Assembly (NCBI GenBank): GCA_910578665.1
Contig: CAJTQU010000001.1
Location: 219,305-283,304 of the forward strand
DNA: 64,000 bases
From: an uncultured Muribaculaceae bacterium
GTDB taxonomy: Bacteria > Bacteroidota > Bacteroidia > Bacteroidales > Muribaculaceae
Reading direction: 5' to 3'
Part shown: positions 43,187 to 52,561 of the stretch, in pieces
How positions within the stretch are numbered: the first letter of the stretch is position 1
Layout of the letters: each line of letters begins with the position of its first letter
Position numbers and translations under genes: made by a program
Notes under the pieces: generated by a model
What the model saw: the letters and a program-made list of their open reading frames with translations, nothing else
What the model was told of the DNA's origin: nothing
The model's database searches: none

Positions 43187-45850
43187 TTATTTGCCTGTAA
43201 TCAGCGACTTTAGATTATTAAGTGTTTGCAGAGCCTCGAGAGGGGTCAGGTTGTTTATGTCGAGCGACAGGATGTTGTCCCTTATCTGTGACAGCAGGGG
43301 ATCGTCGAGCTGGAAGAAAGAGAGTTGGTATCCGTCTGTGCCGCCTGTGCCCGTTGTCAGACATGTCGTATCGGCTTTGGTGCTCTGCGGCCGTCCGGTT
43401 TCCTTATTGCAGCCGGTATCCTGTCCGACAGGGGCCTTTGCACCGGCCTGTTCTAACTGTTGCAGCACCTGTGAGGCTCGTCGCACTATGCCGCGCGGCA
43501 ATCCTGCCAGACGGGCCACATGTATGCCGAAGCTGTGTTCGGAACCTCCTTTGCGCAGTTTACGCACGAAAATTACCTGTCCATTTTGCTCTTCTACTGC
43601 CACATGGTAGTTTGCCACTCTGGGGTACAGGCGTTCCATTTCGTTCAGCTCGTGATAGTGTGTGGCAAACAGTGTTTTTGGCCGTGCCGATTTGTTTTGG
43701 TGTATATGCTCCACAATAGCCCAGGCGATGGAGATGCCGTCATAAGTGGATGTTCCGCGGCCAAGTTCGTCGAAGAGTATCAGTGACCGTTCCGACATAT
43801 TGTTGAGTATGGCGGCAGCCTCGTTCATCTCTACCATGAATGTGGATTCGCCAAGCGAGATGTTGTCGGAGGCTCCGACACGGGTGAAGATTTTGTCTAC
43901 CAGCCCTATGCGTGCCGCATCGGCCGGTACGAACGAGCCTATCTGCGCCATGAGCGTGATCAGGGCTGTCTGTCGTAGCAGAGCTGATTTGCCGCTCATG
44001 TTCGGGCCTGTGATCATCATGATCTGCTGTGATTCGGAATCAAGTGTCAGCGAGTTTGATATGTACGGTTCGCCAGGGGGCAGGCGTCGTTCTATCACGG
44101 GATGTCTTCCCTCTGTAATCTCGATGCGCAGTGATTCGTCTATCACGGGACGGCAGTAGCGGTAGCTTTCGGCAGCCTGTGTGAATGATAGCAGGCAGTC
44201 TATCCTGGCCACGGTGGCCGCATCGGCCTGTATTGCCGGGATAAATCCGGCTACAGCCTCGACCAGAGAATTGAAAATGCCGGTTTCAAGCGCGGCGATG
44301 CGCTCCTGGGCTCCTAGTATTTTCTGTTCGTACTCTTTGAGTTCGGGGGTTACGTAGCGTTCGGCATTGACCAATGTCTGTTTTCGTATCCACTCTGCCG
44401 GCACCTTGTCTTTGTGTGCGTTGCGCACCTCTATATAATAGCCGAAGACATTGTTAAATCCTATTTTAAGGCTTGTGATGCCGGTGGCCTGGATCTCGCG
44501 CTGCACCAGGTCTGCCAGATATTGTTTTCCGCTGGAGGCTATATGGCGTAGTTCGTCAAGCTCCGGATTTACACCTTCCAGTACGAAGTTGCCGCGCGAT
44601 AATAGCGAGGGGGAGTCTTCGCTCAGGGTCGAGGCTATGCGGTCTGAGAGTTCGGGACAGGGAGATATGCTCTCGCCGTAACGGCGTAGTTCCTGGCATG
44701 TCGACTGGCAGCACATCTCTCTGACAGGCCGCAGGGCCATGAGGGCGTTTTTAAGTTGCACCAGTTCTCTCGGGCTTACGCGGCCTACCGCTGCTTTGGA
44801 TACGATACGTTCCAGGTCGCCGATAGTTTCGATATCTCCGCGCAACGTGTGTCTGCAGTCAGGGTGCTTGAAAAAATATTCCACAACGTTGAGGCGCTCC
44901 TCTATGGCCGATGGCTGGCGCAGGGGAAAGAGCACCCATCGCCGCAGTAATCGCGCTCCCATGGGCGAAACGGTCATATCTAATATGTCGATGAGGCTTT
45001 TTCCGTCTTCGGCCATAGGACGCACCAGTTCCAGGTTGCGTACCGTAAACTGGTCCAGACGCACATATTTGTCTTCGTCCAGCCGGCTTAGCGCGGTTAT
45101 GTGGGATATGTTGGGGTGTCGTGTGATGTCCAGATAGTGCAGCAGTGCCCCGGCCGCTATCACGGCGTCGGGCATGTCTGTGACGCCGAAGCCTTTCAGG
45201 TTCTTGGTCTCGAAATGCTGTAGCAGTCTCTCGCTGGCTGCATCACTTGTAAACACCCAGTCGTCAAGTTCGAACAGGAAGTAGCGGCCTTTGAATTCCT
45301 GTTCGGCGCGCTGCCGCATACCGCGCATGATCAGCAATTCTTTTGGAGAGATGCCGGACAGCAGTTTGTCTATATAGTCGGCGGAACCCTCGGCACACAT
45401 ATATTCTCCTGTAGAAATGTCCAGGAAAGCCACCCCGGTGTTTTTTGCGCCGAAATGCACTCCGGCTAAAAAATTGTTTTCGCGTCCCGACAATATTGAA
45501 TCGTTGATATTCACTCCGGGTGTGACCAGTTCGGTTATATCTCGTTTGACTAGCTTTTTAGTCAGTTTTGGATCTTCAAGCTGCTCGCATATTGCCACAC
45601 GTTTTCCGGCACGTATCAGTTTGGGCAGATAAGTGTCAAGGGCATGGTGGGGGAATCCTGCCAGTTCCACATACATGGCCTTGCCGTTGGCACGACGGGT
45701 GAGCGTTATGCCAAGAATTTCTGACGCGGTGACGGCGTCATCGCTGAAAGTTTCGTAAAAATCCCCTACGCGGAAGAGCAGCACGGCATCCGGATGCTTG
45801 CTTTTCATCTCGTTGTACTGTATCATCAGCGGAGTGTCCGTCTTCTTCAT
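43187..45850 (-). CDS. mutS: DNA mismatch repair protein MutS
   Basis: 887 residues. MutS recognises mismatches and starts repair. The N-terminal mismatch-binding domain opens TPLMIQYNEMKSKHPDAVLL and FRVGDFYETFSDDA (the Phe-X-Glu motif region). ATPase domain: Walker A MITGPNMSGKSALLRQTALI near residue 615, then STFMVEMNEAAAILNN, the signature SLILFDELGRGTSTYDGISI and LFATHYHELNEMERL. It lies 27 bases after an unusual hypothetical gene in the same operon. Confidence 0.98.
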   Translation of the reverse strand: MKKTDTPLMIQYNEMKSKHPDAVLLFRVGDFYETFSDDAVTASEILGITLTRRANGKAMYVELAGFPHHALDTYLPKLIRAGKRVAICEQLEDPKLTKKLVKRDITELVTPGVNINDSILSGRENNFLAGVHFGAKNTGVAFLDISTGEYMCAEGSADYIDKLLSGISPKELLIMRGMRQRAEQEFKGRYFLFELDDWVFTSDAASERLLQHFETKNLKGFGVTDMPDAVIAAGALLHYLDITRHPNISHITALSRLDEDKYVRLDQFTVRNLELVRPMAEDGKSLIDILDMTVSPMGARLLRRWVLFPLRQPSAIEERLNVVEYFFKHPDCRHTLRGDIETIGDLERIVSKAAVGRVSPRELVQLKNALMALRPVREMCCQSTCQELRRYGESISPCPELSDRIASTLSEDSPSLLSRGNFVLEGVNPELDELRHIASSGKQYLADLVQREIQATGITSLKIGFNNVFGYYIEVRNAHKDKVPAEWIRKQTLVNAERYVTPELKEYEQKILGAQERIAALETGIFNSLVEAVAGFIPAIQADAATVARIDCLLSFTQAAESYRYCRPVIDESLRIEITEGRHPVIERRLPPGEPYISNSLTLDSESQQIMMITGPNMSGKSALLRQTALITLMAQIGSFVPADAARIGLVDKIFTRVGASDNISLGESTFMVEMNEAAAILNNMSERSLILFDELGRGTSTYDGISIAWAIVEHIHQNKSARPKTLFATHYHELNEMERLYPRVANYHVAVEEQNGQVIFVRKLRKGGSEHSFGIHVARLAGLPRGIVRRASQVLQQLEQAGAKAPVGQDTGCNKETGRPQSTKADTTCLTTGTGGTDGYQLSFFQLDDPLLSQIRDNILSLDINNLTPLEALQTLNNLKSLITGK

Positions 45851-45877
45851 GGCGCGTGTGTACGGTAAGTCTGGGAA

Positions 45878-47242
45878 TTAGCGTGAATAGCGTATCTGGG
45901 CGCGGCGTGTCACATACCAGCGTCCGTCTTCGAATATGGCTGTTCCGGCAGCCTCGTTGATTATTGAGCGAGCGCCGTGGGTCTGTTGCAGGTTGCGGCC
46001 AGAACATGCGTTCACCAGGAAATCTGTGGGCATCATCAGTGCCAGTTCGTGCACCGTGGGATCGTCGATCACGGTGAAAGAGCCTGACACTCCGTCGGTA
46101 GTGACGAGCTTGAATATCGAGTTGCCCACATTATAACGTGCGTCAGCCCGTGTGAATACGCCGTTGGCGTTGGCCTGTGCCAGATATATGACATGGGCCG
46201 GGCGCTGCGTGCGTGAGCCCGGAGTGTAGCGTGATGACACATTGGCGGCATCGTGCGAGTCAGAAAGCTGCTGGCGCAGGGCAGCCACTTCGGCGCGCAG
46301 ACGCTCTATTTCCATATCGCGTTCAGAGTGTTCGCGTGAGACTGCGGCCATGCTGCGTTGCGCCGGACGCCTTATAGGCTCGGGCTCTTTGCGCTGAGGC
46401 TCGGGTTCTTCATACATGGCATATGAGGCAAATGCCGATTCATCTTCCGGATCGGCTTTTGAAGTGTATCCGTTATCCTCCTCTTCCGGCTCTCTGTACG
46501 CTTCGCGGCGCGGTTTTGTCCGGCGCGGCATGTCGTGGTTCTGCCGCTCTTTATTACGCTTCATCACGTTAAGGGCATATACCACCAGGCTGCCTACAAC
46601 TATTATGAGCGTGCACAGTACTATTATAGCCCATGTGTTGGAACTCTCTTTCTTGGGTTCTGGGGCCGGTTTGACATCTTCTACCGGCATCTCCACAGGT
46701 TGGACTTCTTCCACAGGCGTGATGGCCGGTTCTTCGACCAGGGGGGACATAGCTTCGTCATCGGCAGAAACCGTGATTTCCGCCGGGGCGGCTGTTTTTT
46801 CTTCCGCTTTGGCCTGCTCTTCCGGTTTTGGTTTGGTCGCGGACGGTTCGGCAGCTGTCACTGAAATTTTACTTATTTCTCCTGCAGCGGTTGCCTTACA
46901 CGCACCTTTTGCATTGAATTTTAGGGATTTGTTGGAGAAGAAAGTGTCTTTCCAGAATTTATTGAATTCCTCTTTATCCCATGTGGCGTACTCGCTTTCA
47001 GAAGGTATGGAGATTTTTTCCAGTACCTTTATGTTTTCCTTTTCTTTCTCTTTGAGCGCGGATTTTAGTTCGGCTGTAGATTTAGGTTTTTTATCGTCAA
47101 GATATCCTGAGCCGTTGTTCATGTAACGCAGGCAGTATTTATATGCGATGGCGCGTGCGCGGTCCATTTGCTCCGGAGTGGCACCGAAAGCTGCCGGCAG
47201 ACACATTGCGGCAAGCATCAGGGTATATGTAAAACGCTTCAT
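45878..47242 (-). CDS. Membrane-anchored protein of unknown function
   Basis: 454 residues from the ATG at 47242 (MKRFTYTLMLAAMCL, signal). N-terminal exported domain (~20-110), a Pro/Glu-rich stretch (EEPAITPVEEVQPVEMPVED), one transmembrane helix (TWAIIVLCTLIIVVGSLVVY, ~205-225), a basic then acidic cytoplasmic region, a short coiled coil (ERDMEIERLRAEVAALRQQL), and a C-terminal domain (~340-454) ending in GRWYVTRRAQIRYSR. I do not recognise the family. The C-terminal domain with YLAQANANGVFTRADARYNV looks like a conserved cytoplasmic domain. It is cotranscribed with mutS. Confidence 0.7.
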   Translation of the reverse strand: MKRFTYTLMLAAMCLPAAFGATPEQMDRARAIAYKYCLRYMNNGSGYLDDKKPKSTAELKSALKEKEKENIKVLEKISIPSESEYATWDKEEFNKFWKDTFFSNKSLKFNAKGACKATAAGEISKISVTAAEPSATKPKPEEQAKAEEKTAAPAEITVSADDEAMSPLVEEPAITPVEEVQPVEMPVEDVKPAPEPKKESSNTWAIIVLCTLIIVVGSLVVYALNVMKRNKERQNHDMPRRTKPRREAYREPEEEDNGYTSKADPEDESAFASYAMYEEPEPQRKEPEPIRRPAQRSMAAVSREHSERDMEIERLRAEVAALRQQLSDSHDAANVSSRYTPGSRTQRPAHVIYLAQANANGVFTRADARYNVGNSIFKLVTTDGVSGSFTVIDDPTVHELALMMPTDFLVNACSGRNLQQTHGARSIINEAAGTAIFEDGRWYVTRRAQIRYSR

Positions 47243-47328
47243 AAGAACAGACAAATATATTATCATTACCGTTAAGCCGGTATTTGGCCCCTAGTTCGGA
47301 GTAAAGGGCATTCCGACCAATTATAACG

Positions 47329-47358
47329 CAAAATTACGAATAATTTGCCGTTTCCCAA
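47329..47358 (-). promoter_or_regulatory. Promoter of the 45878-mutS operon
   Basis: Minus strand TTTTG with TTG ending near 47356-47358, 19-base spacer, TAATTTTG (47329-47336), ~85 bases before the start. Confidence 0.72.
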
Positions 47359-47469
47359 AACATATTTTCCAGATTGGGAATAATAAAACTTAAGTCTGGG
47401 CGTGAATTCTCTTATAATGGTTTATGGCTTGCTGAGTATGTGATTTGAAAATAGTTTTTCAGCGCTCTG

Positions 47470-48435
47470 TCATAGCTGTGGATCCTTGTCTGCCGTGTGC
47501 GGCCTGAAGTGCGGATGATGCCGGAGTAGTTCTCCGCGAATTCGGCTGCGGTCCAGATGGACGTATATTTCGGTAGTTGACAGGTCTTCATGGCCTAGCA
47601 TCTCTTGTATGGCGCGCAGGTTGGCTCCTCCCTCCAGCAGATGTGTGGCGAAGCTGTGGCGCAGGGTGTGCGGAGAGACGCGTTTTTCTATTCCTGCCGC
47701 TACAGCGGCATCGCGAATGATGTAGAATATCATGACACGTGTCAGTCCTTTGCCCCTGCGGTTGAGGAATACCAGGTGGGAATGGTCGGGATGGACCGGC
47801 AGGGACAGACGTTGGTCGAGGTAGGCGCGTATCTCTGACGCAGCCACGGGAGAGAGAGGGACGAGGCGTTGTTTGGACCCTTTGCCATCTATGATCAGGT
47901 ATTCTTCGTCAAGATTAAGACGCGTCAGAGACAGTGTGGCTAGTTCACTGACACGCAGGCCGCTGCCGTATAGTGTTTCGATTATGGCGCGGTTGCGCAG
48001 TCCTTCTGTTTTTGACATGTCGACTGCCGCAGTCAGCGCGTCTATCTCATCAGTTGTGAGCACGTCTGGCAGGCGTGTCCCGTGTGCCGGAGACTCTATC
48101 AGTTCCGTCGGGTCGTCATCGGTGTATCCTTCTATGCGCAGGAAGTGGAAAAAGGATCTTATGCCGGCCAGCATGCGCGCCTGCGAGCGGCTGCTGATTC
48201 CCATTTCGTGTATGTCGTGCAGAAAGTCTCTTATATCATCGCTGGCTACACGTGTCAGTTCCAGGCCTTTTGTTTCCAGATGTGTGAGCAGGTGTTGCAC
48301 ATCGGTTCCGTAAGAGGCTAGTGTATTGGGGCTGAATCCCCGTTCAAGCAACAAGTAGTCCAGAAAGTCGGATTTTGCTTTAAGGGCCGACTGCAGAGGC
48401 CTTTGTGATTTTTCAGGTGCATGTGTCTCGCTCAT
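47470..48435 (-). CDS. xerD: Site-specific tyrosine recombinase, XerD-like
   Basis: 321 residues. XerC/D recombinases resolve chromosome dimers at dif. Catalytic set: Arg161 (GSGLRVSELA), Lys185 (IDGKGSKQRLV), His256 and Arg259 (SPHTLRHSFATHLLEGG), His282 (EMLGHEDLSTT) and Tyr291 (TEIYVHLD). The N-terminal SAM-like domain (~20-125) is intact. The start codon overlaps the previous stop by four bases (ATGA), so translation is coupled to the YfhO-associated genes upstream. The sequence is XerD-like, but it could be a second Xer paralogue. Confidence 0.92.
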   Translation of the reverse strand: MSETHAPEKSQRPLQSALKAKSDFLDYLLLERGFSPNTLASYGTDVQHLLTHLETKGLELTRVASDDIRDFLHDIHEMGISSRSQARMLAGIRSFFHFLRIEGYTDDDPTELIESPAHGTRLPDVLTTDEIDALTAAVDMSKTEGLRNRAIIETLYGSGLRVSELATLSLTRLNLDEEYLIIDGKGSKQRLVPLSPVAASEIRAYLDQRLSLPVHPDHSHLVFLNRRGKGLTRVMIFYIIRDAAVAAGIEKRVSPHTLRHSFATHLLEGGANLRAIQEMLGHEDLSTTEIYVHLDRSRIRGELLRHHPHFRPHTADKDPQL

Positions 48436-48992
48436 AATATTGTAACATCAACCATGTTTAACGGTTCGTCACTGTCGCTTACAATTATGGCGGTCCGGCT
48501 GTCGGCAAATACCCATCCGCCTGTTACAGCTCCCAGGACTGTTTCTAATGCCGTGGGTTGTTCTTTCAGGTTTCTGATGACCAGCATATTGCCGCTGCGG
48601 AGTATGCCGTCGGGCAGTGTATGCCGTATGTCGGAGGCCGAGAGTATTGTGAGCACTCTGTCACAATGGCTGTATCCCCCGGTGCCTTCGGCTATGAGTA
48701 CGCGCGAGTCTGCCAGTCTGAGCACCGGATACAGCTGCATCTCCACACTTCCGGCGAGGTTGATGCGGCGTGGGGCGAGGCGTGCGACCAGGCGGAACAG
48801 TACGGCGTATTCCTTTATAGTCTTACGTGGAAGTCCGGCTGTATCGCGTCTGAATCTAACTACGGCATAGTAATGGCCGCGCGAGGTAAGGACGTCTCGC
48901 ACCATTCGGTAGGCAAAGGGGGAGTGAACCCCGAAGCCCCGGCGGTGGCGCCAGCGTTTGTAGCCTCGCGCTATGCTTTTGAGCGGATTCAT
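48432..48992 (-). CDS. Degenerate SAM-methyltransferase-like protein
   Basis: 186 residues from the ATG at 48992 (MNPLKSIARGYKRWRHRRGF), which overlaps the YfhO stop by four bases; an earlier start at 49022 would overlap 34 bases. The N-terminus RGFGVHSPFAYRMVRDVL matches the HSPF signature of a Bacteroidetes class I methyltransferase family. The glycine-rich SAM-binding motif expected after it is missing: where it should be, the sequence reads RINLAGSVEMQLYPVLRLAD. So the protein is probably a non-catalytic relative. Cotranslated between YfhO and XerD. Confidence 0.72.
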   Translation of the reverse strand: MNPLKSIARGYKRWRHRRGFGVHSPFAYRMVRDVLTSRGHYYAVVRFRRDTAGLPRKTIKEYAVLFRLVARLAPRRINLAGSVEMQLYPVLRLADSRVLIAEGTGGYSHCDRVLTILSASDIRHTLPDGILRSGNMLVIRNLKEQPTALETVLGAVTGGWVFADSRTAIIVSDSDEPLNMVDVTIL

Positions 48993-51538
48993 GTCTTGGA
49001 CGTGCTCTTCTTGCGGCGCCATAACACTAGTGTGAGGCTTGTGCAGAGCAGCAGGTATATCAGTATTACGGCGGCTACACTGACGGCATCGGTCACTTTG
49101 AGTTCCGCAGGGTCGAAGCTGAATACTATTTCATGGTTTCCGGCCGGCACTCTGAGCGCGCGAAGCACGTAGTTTGCACGGGCTATCGGAGCTTCTTTGC
49201 CGTCTATGGTGGCTGTCCACCCCCAGGGGAAATAGATCTCGCTGAAAACAACTATGCCGTCTTTCTTTGACGAGGTCTTGTATGCGAGGCGGTTGGGTGC
49301 ATATGCGGTTTCGATGACAGTGGCTGTGCTGTCAGCCGAGGCCTGGCCAAGCACGGAGGCAAAACTTTTATTTGCCACGGCACGCAGGGCGGTATTGAGT
49401 GTGTCGAGCGCGGCCATTTCGTCGTTGTCACTGTCGGCGTATGCTATCTCTCGCACCCACCATGCATTACCCAGGGCATCAGGATTGTGCTGGGCCAGCC
49501 ATATTTCGTTGCCGGCGTTGTCAAGCATAGGCTGTCCCTTCTCGTCGGTGGCGCGGCCCATTACGTACTTGGTATTGAGCATATTGAGCACGTTGGGGTT
49601 ATTCTTTTGCAACTGGTGCTCGATCAGGTCGTTATACCGGGTTAGCTTTGCCGCATGATAGCCTCCTATGGTTTTGTGGAAATAAGAGGAGCGCGCGCTG
49701 CCGAAGCCGTCGATGTCGAGCACTCGGAAGTTGGGATCCTTGTCGGCCAGTATCTGACGGTCGGCATCGTTCATTTCAAAGGTTGCCTCGGCATTATCGG
49801 GGTTTGTAAAATTGTCGGAATTGACATATCGTTTGTTTACGGCAAACAGGTCGATAAGGCATATCGCGGCCACACATGCCGTCATGGCTGCGGCACTTTT
49901 CATTTTTCCTGAGAGGTAGAGCCATACGGCCGCCGTGCCTAGCAGGATGAATATGAACGAGCGTATTGCGTCGGCCTTGACAAGGCTGTAGCGCACATCT
50001 TTGACAGCTTGTAGTATTCCGGCGTAGTCAGGATTGCCGAATATGCCCTGCTCTCGCAGCATCTCGCTTTCTTGTGCCGACAGGCCGGAACCCATAAGTG
50101 ACGGGAACAGCCACAGCAGCAGGCATATGCCGCCGCATACCGAGGCCGTGATGATTAGTTGTCTGGCTGTTTTTGCCCGGAGCGATATTGTTTTTCCTTT
50201 AAAAACAACGGTTTCGCTGCTTCGGTTTATTTCTATGATGCGTGCCAGGCCGAGCATAGCCAGCAGCGGTATGGTGAATTCTGCTATCACCAATATGCTG
50301 GAAACGGTGCGGAAACGGTTGTAGCCAGGGAAATAGTCTACAAACAGTCGGGACAGCCATTCGAAATTGTGTCCCCATGCCAGCATGACAGAGAGCATGG
50401 TGACGCCGAGCAGGCACCAGCGCAATGGCCCGTGGCAGATAAACATGGCCAGTATGGCCAGCACCAGCACGAACGCGCCTACGTAGACCGGGCCGTTGGT
50501 CATGGGCTGGTTGCCGAAATATTGGTTGAACTGGCTCATCACCATGGTTTCTTCGTAAGACAGGCCTAGTTCGGAGGCTTTGTCGGTGTCGGCCACGCTC
50601 ATAGGCTTGTTGGCTCCGCCTTCGGGTTTCAGTGTGGCTCCCCCCTTTGCGTTGGGCACAAGCAGGGTCAGGGTTTCGTCTCCTCCGTAGCTCCATGCTG
50701 TGATGTAGTCGAAATCAGCGCCTTGCTGCGGTGTGCTGCCTTGTTCTTTATCAGTGATATATGTCGCTCTGCCGCGCACGGTCTCTTTGGCATAACGCGC
50801 TGTATTGTAAAGGCTCGCGGAGTTGGCTGCCACGGCGATAGCTCCGGCGCCTAACACGCAGGCAGTGGCTATCAGCCAGTTTTTCATGCGCTTGTCGCTG
50901 CGCGCGGCTATGAATGTGGCGATCATGAGCGCTAGCACGACGAACATGAAATAGTATGACATCTGCACATGGTTGGACATGAGCTGCAGTGCTCCGAACA
51001 ATGCCGCCAGGGCCGAGCCGCCCAGCAGTTTTCCGCGATAACAGAGCCAGATGCCTCCCAGCGTGGGCGGAATGTATGCCAGAGTGACGAATTTCCATAT
51101 GTGGCCCGCACCTATAATGATTATGAAATATGTCGAGAAGCCCCATGCTATAGCTCCGAACAGTGCCACATACCAGCGCATCTGCATGCACAGAGCCATA
51201 ATGAAAAATCCGGTCATCATTATGAAAAGTAGGTTGGCCGGCGAGGGTAGCCACAACTGGTAAGCGCGCGCTATCCAGTTTAACAGTGGTGCCGAGGCGT
51301 AGCTGGGCGCTATCTGGAAGTTAGGCATGCCGCCGAACAGCGAGTTGGTCCACCGGGTGCTCTCGCCGGTCTTTTCCAGATAGGCTTTGCCCTCCTGTCC
51401 GTTGGCTATGCCTTGCTGTATGTCGTGCTGTTGCAGCACGCGTCCGTCGATATCGTCTGGATAGAAGAAAGCCAGCGCTATTATACCCATGAGGGCTACG
51501 GCCAGTAGGGAATATATGAATGAGGATTTTATGTTCAT
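48989..51538 (-). CDS. YfhO family membrane protein
   Basis: 849 residues with about twelve predicted transmembrane segments and a large soluble C-terminal domain containing NKRYVNSDNFTNPDNAEA and NTKYVMGRATDEKGQP. YfhO proteins are GT-C-like and are linked to glycosylation of lipoteichoic or wall polymers in Firmicutes; in Bacteroidetes the substrate is unknown. The family-typical ends are RVLQQHDIQQGIANGQE at the N-terminus and RAYQLWLPSPANLLFIMMTG. First gene of the YfhO-methyltransferase-like-xerD operon. Confidence 0.9.
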   Translation of the reverse strand: MNIKSSFIYSLLAVALMGIIALAFFYPDDIDGRVLQQHDIQQGIANGQEGKAYLEKTGESTRWTNSLFGGMPNFQIAPSYASAPLLNWIARAYQLWLPSPANLLFIMMTGFFIMALCMQMRWYVALFGAIAWGFSTYFIIIIGAGHIWKFVTLAYIPPTLGGIWLCYRGKLLGGSALAALFGALQLMSNHVQMSYYFMFVVLALMIATFIAARSDKRMKNWLIATACVLGAGAIAVAANSASLYNTARYAKETVRGRATYITDKEQGSTPQQGADFDYITAWSYGGDETLTLLVPNAKGGATLKPEGGANKPMSVADTDKASELGLSYEETMVMSQFNQYFGNQPMTNGPVYVGAFVLVLAILAMFICHGPLRWCLLGVTMLSVMLAWGHNFEWLSRLFVDYFPGYNRFRTVSSILVIAEFTIPLLAMLGLARIIEINRSSETVVFKGKTISLRAKTARQLIITASVCGGICLLLWLFPSLMGSGLSAQESEMLREQGIFGNPDYAGILQAVKDVRYSLVKADAIRSFIFILLGTAAVWLYLSGKMKSAAAMTACVAAICLIDLFAVNKRYVNSDNFTNPDNAEATFEMNDADRQILADKDPNFRVLDIDGFGSARSSYFHKTIGGYHAAKLTRYNDLIEHQLQKNNPNVLNMLNTKYVMGRATDEKGQPMLDNAGNEIWLAQHNPDALGNAWWVREIAYADSDNDEMAALDTLNTALRAVANKSFASVLGQASADSTATVIETAYAPNRLAYKTSSKKDGIVVFSEIYFPWGWTATIDGKEAPIARANYVLRALRVPAGNHEIVFSFDPAELKVTDAVSVAAVILIYLLLCTSLTLVLWRRKKSTSKT

Positions 51539-51565
51539 GACTATGGGGTGGTGGCTTGGCGGCTA

Positions 51566-51628
51566 AAAAGCCTGCCGCCCAAGAATCGGTGAGTCCTGCC
51601 GGGGCGGGATACTCCGACTCTTGGGCGG
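51566..51628 (-). terminator. Terminator of the Lrp/AsnC gene
   Basis: Long imperfect stem with perfect ends 51575-51584 with 51619-51628 and a T-run on the minus strand. Confidence 0.8.
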
Positions 51629-51666
51629 AATTTGGTCCGGCGCATAAAAGGCGCCATATAGGTTGT

Positions 51667-52197
51667 TTACTTGTTTTCTGTATTTTCTATCGTGCTTGTC
51701 TGACGGCGGTTGTGGCGTGTGCGCAGGGGACCGTCGACTTTCACGTCGATCTGGCGGTGTATGCTCTGCTCAAGAGAGATGAGTGTCTCGGTCTCTGTTA
51801 CGCCGGGGATGTGCTGTATGTAGTTGTTGAGCAGCTCCATCAGGTTCTGGTTGTCTTTGGCGTATACCTTGATAAGCAGCGAGTAGGGGCCTGTGGTGAA
51901 ATGGCATTCTACAACTTCGCGGATTTTCTCAAGTTCTTTTACCACTTCACGGTACATTGAGCCGCGTGCCAGTTTTACGCCCACATATGTGCATGTGTTA
52001 TATCCGAGCGAGCGGGGGCTTACGTTATATCCTGAACCGGTGATTACGCCCATTTCGATGAGGCGCTGTATGCGCTGGTGGATGGCTGCGCGTGACACGC
52101 CGCACTCGATTGCCACATCTTTCGACGGGATGCGAGCATTTTTCATTACTATGTTCAGAATAGTTCTGTCAAGATTGTCAATTTTGTCTAATGCCAT
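51667..52197 (-). CDS. Lrp/AsnC family transcriptional regulator
   Basis: 176 residues. N-terminal winged helix-turn-helix (KDVAIECGVSRAAIHQRIQRLIEMG, shortened here) and a C-terminal RAM effector domain (YSLLIKVYAKDNQNLMELLN, EKIREVVECHFTTG, ETETLISLEQSIH). These proteins sense amino acids or other small metabolites. A strong promoter sits upstream with a ~105-base leader, and there is a terminator behind. No adjacent amino-acid gene shows its target. Confidence 0.93.
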   Translation of the reverse strand: MALDKIDNLDRTILNIVMKNARIPSKDVAIECGVSRAAIHQRIQRLIEMGVITGSGYNVSPRSLGYNTCTYVGVKLARGSMYREVVKELEKIREVVECHFTTGPYSLLIKVYAKDNQNLMELLNNYIQHIPGVTETETLISLEQSIHRQIDVKVDGPLRTRHNRRQTSTIENTENK

Positions 52198-52309
52198 GGT
52201 TGTATTCTGTCAAAAAGGTTATAGTTAAATAGGTTTAGTTTGTTTCGATTGCTCGATAATCGGTTATATACCTTATTGGTGCCAGCCTATTGCTAAATAA
52301 GCAGGTTTG

Positions 52310-52339
52310 CAAAATTACACAAAATATTTTTATTCCCAA
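52310..52339 (-). promoter_or_regulatory. Promoter of the Lrp/AsnC gene
   Basis: Minus strand TTG (52337-52339), 19-base spacer, TAATTTTG (52310-52317). The 52198-52561 interval otherwise holds only AT-rich sequence and the FKBP terminator. Confidence 0.75.
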
Positions 52340-52485
52340 TATATATAGGCGTGGAATATCACAATATTCTAAGTTTTTTAACATACTATTACATTTCAAG
52401 TACTGGTTTTTCCTGTTTTTCGCATTTAAAGTGACATTTTAGCCTCTTGTCAAAGTGATAACGGAGTATGTGTGGTTATCGTTTT

Positions 52486-52534
52486 GCAAAACAAAAGGCA
52501 GGCCGTGTCATACTGTTCAGTTTGACACGGCCTG
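52486..52534 (-). terminator. Terminator of the FKBP operon
   Basis: Stem 52499-52510 with 52523-52534 (12 bp), then T-rich sequence on the minus strand, 27 bases after the 52562 stop. Confidence 0.85.
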
Positions 52535-52561
52535 TCGAAAAAATGTCTTTATGGGGCATGG

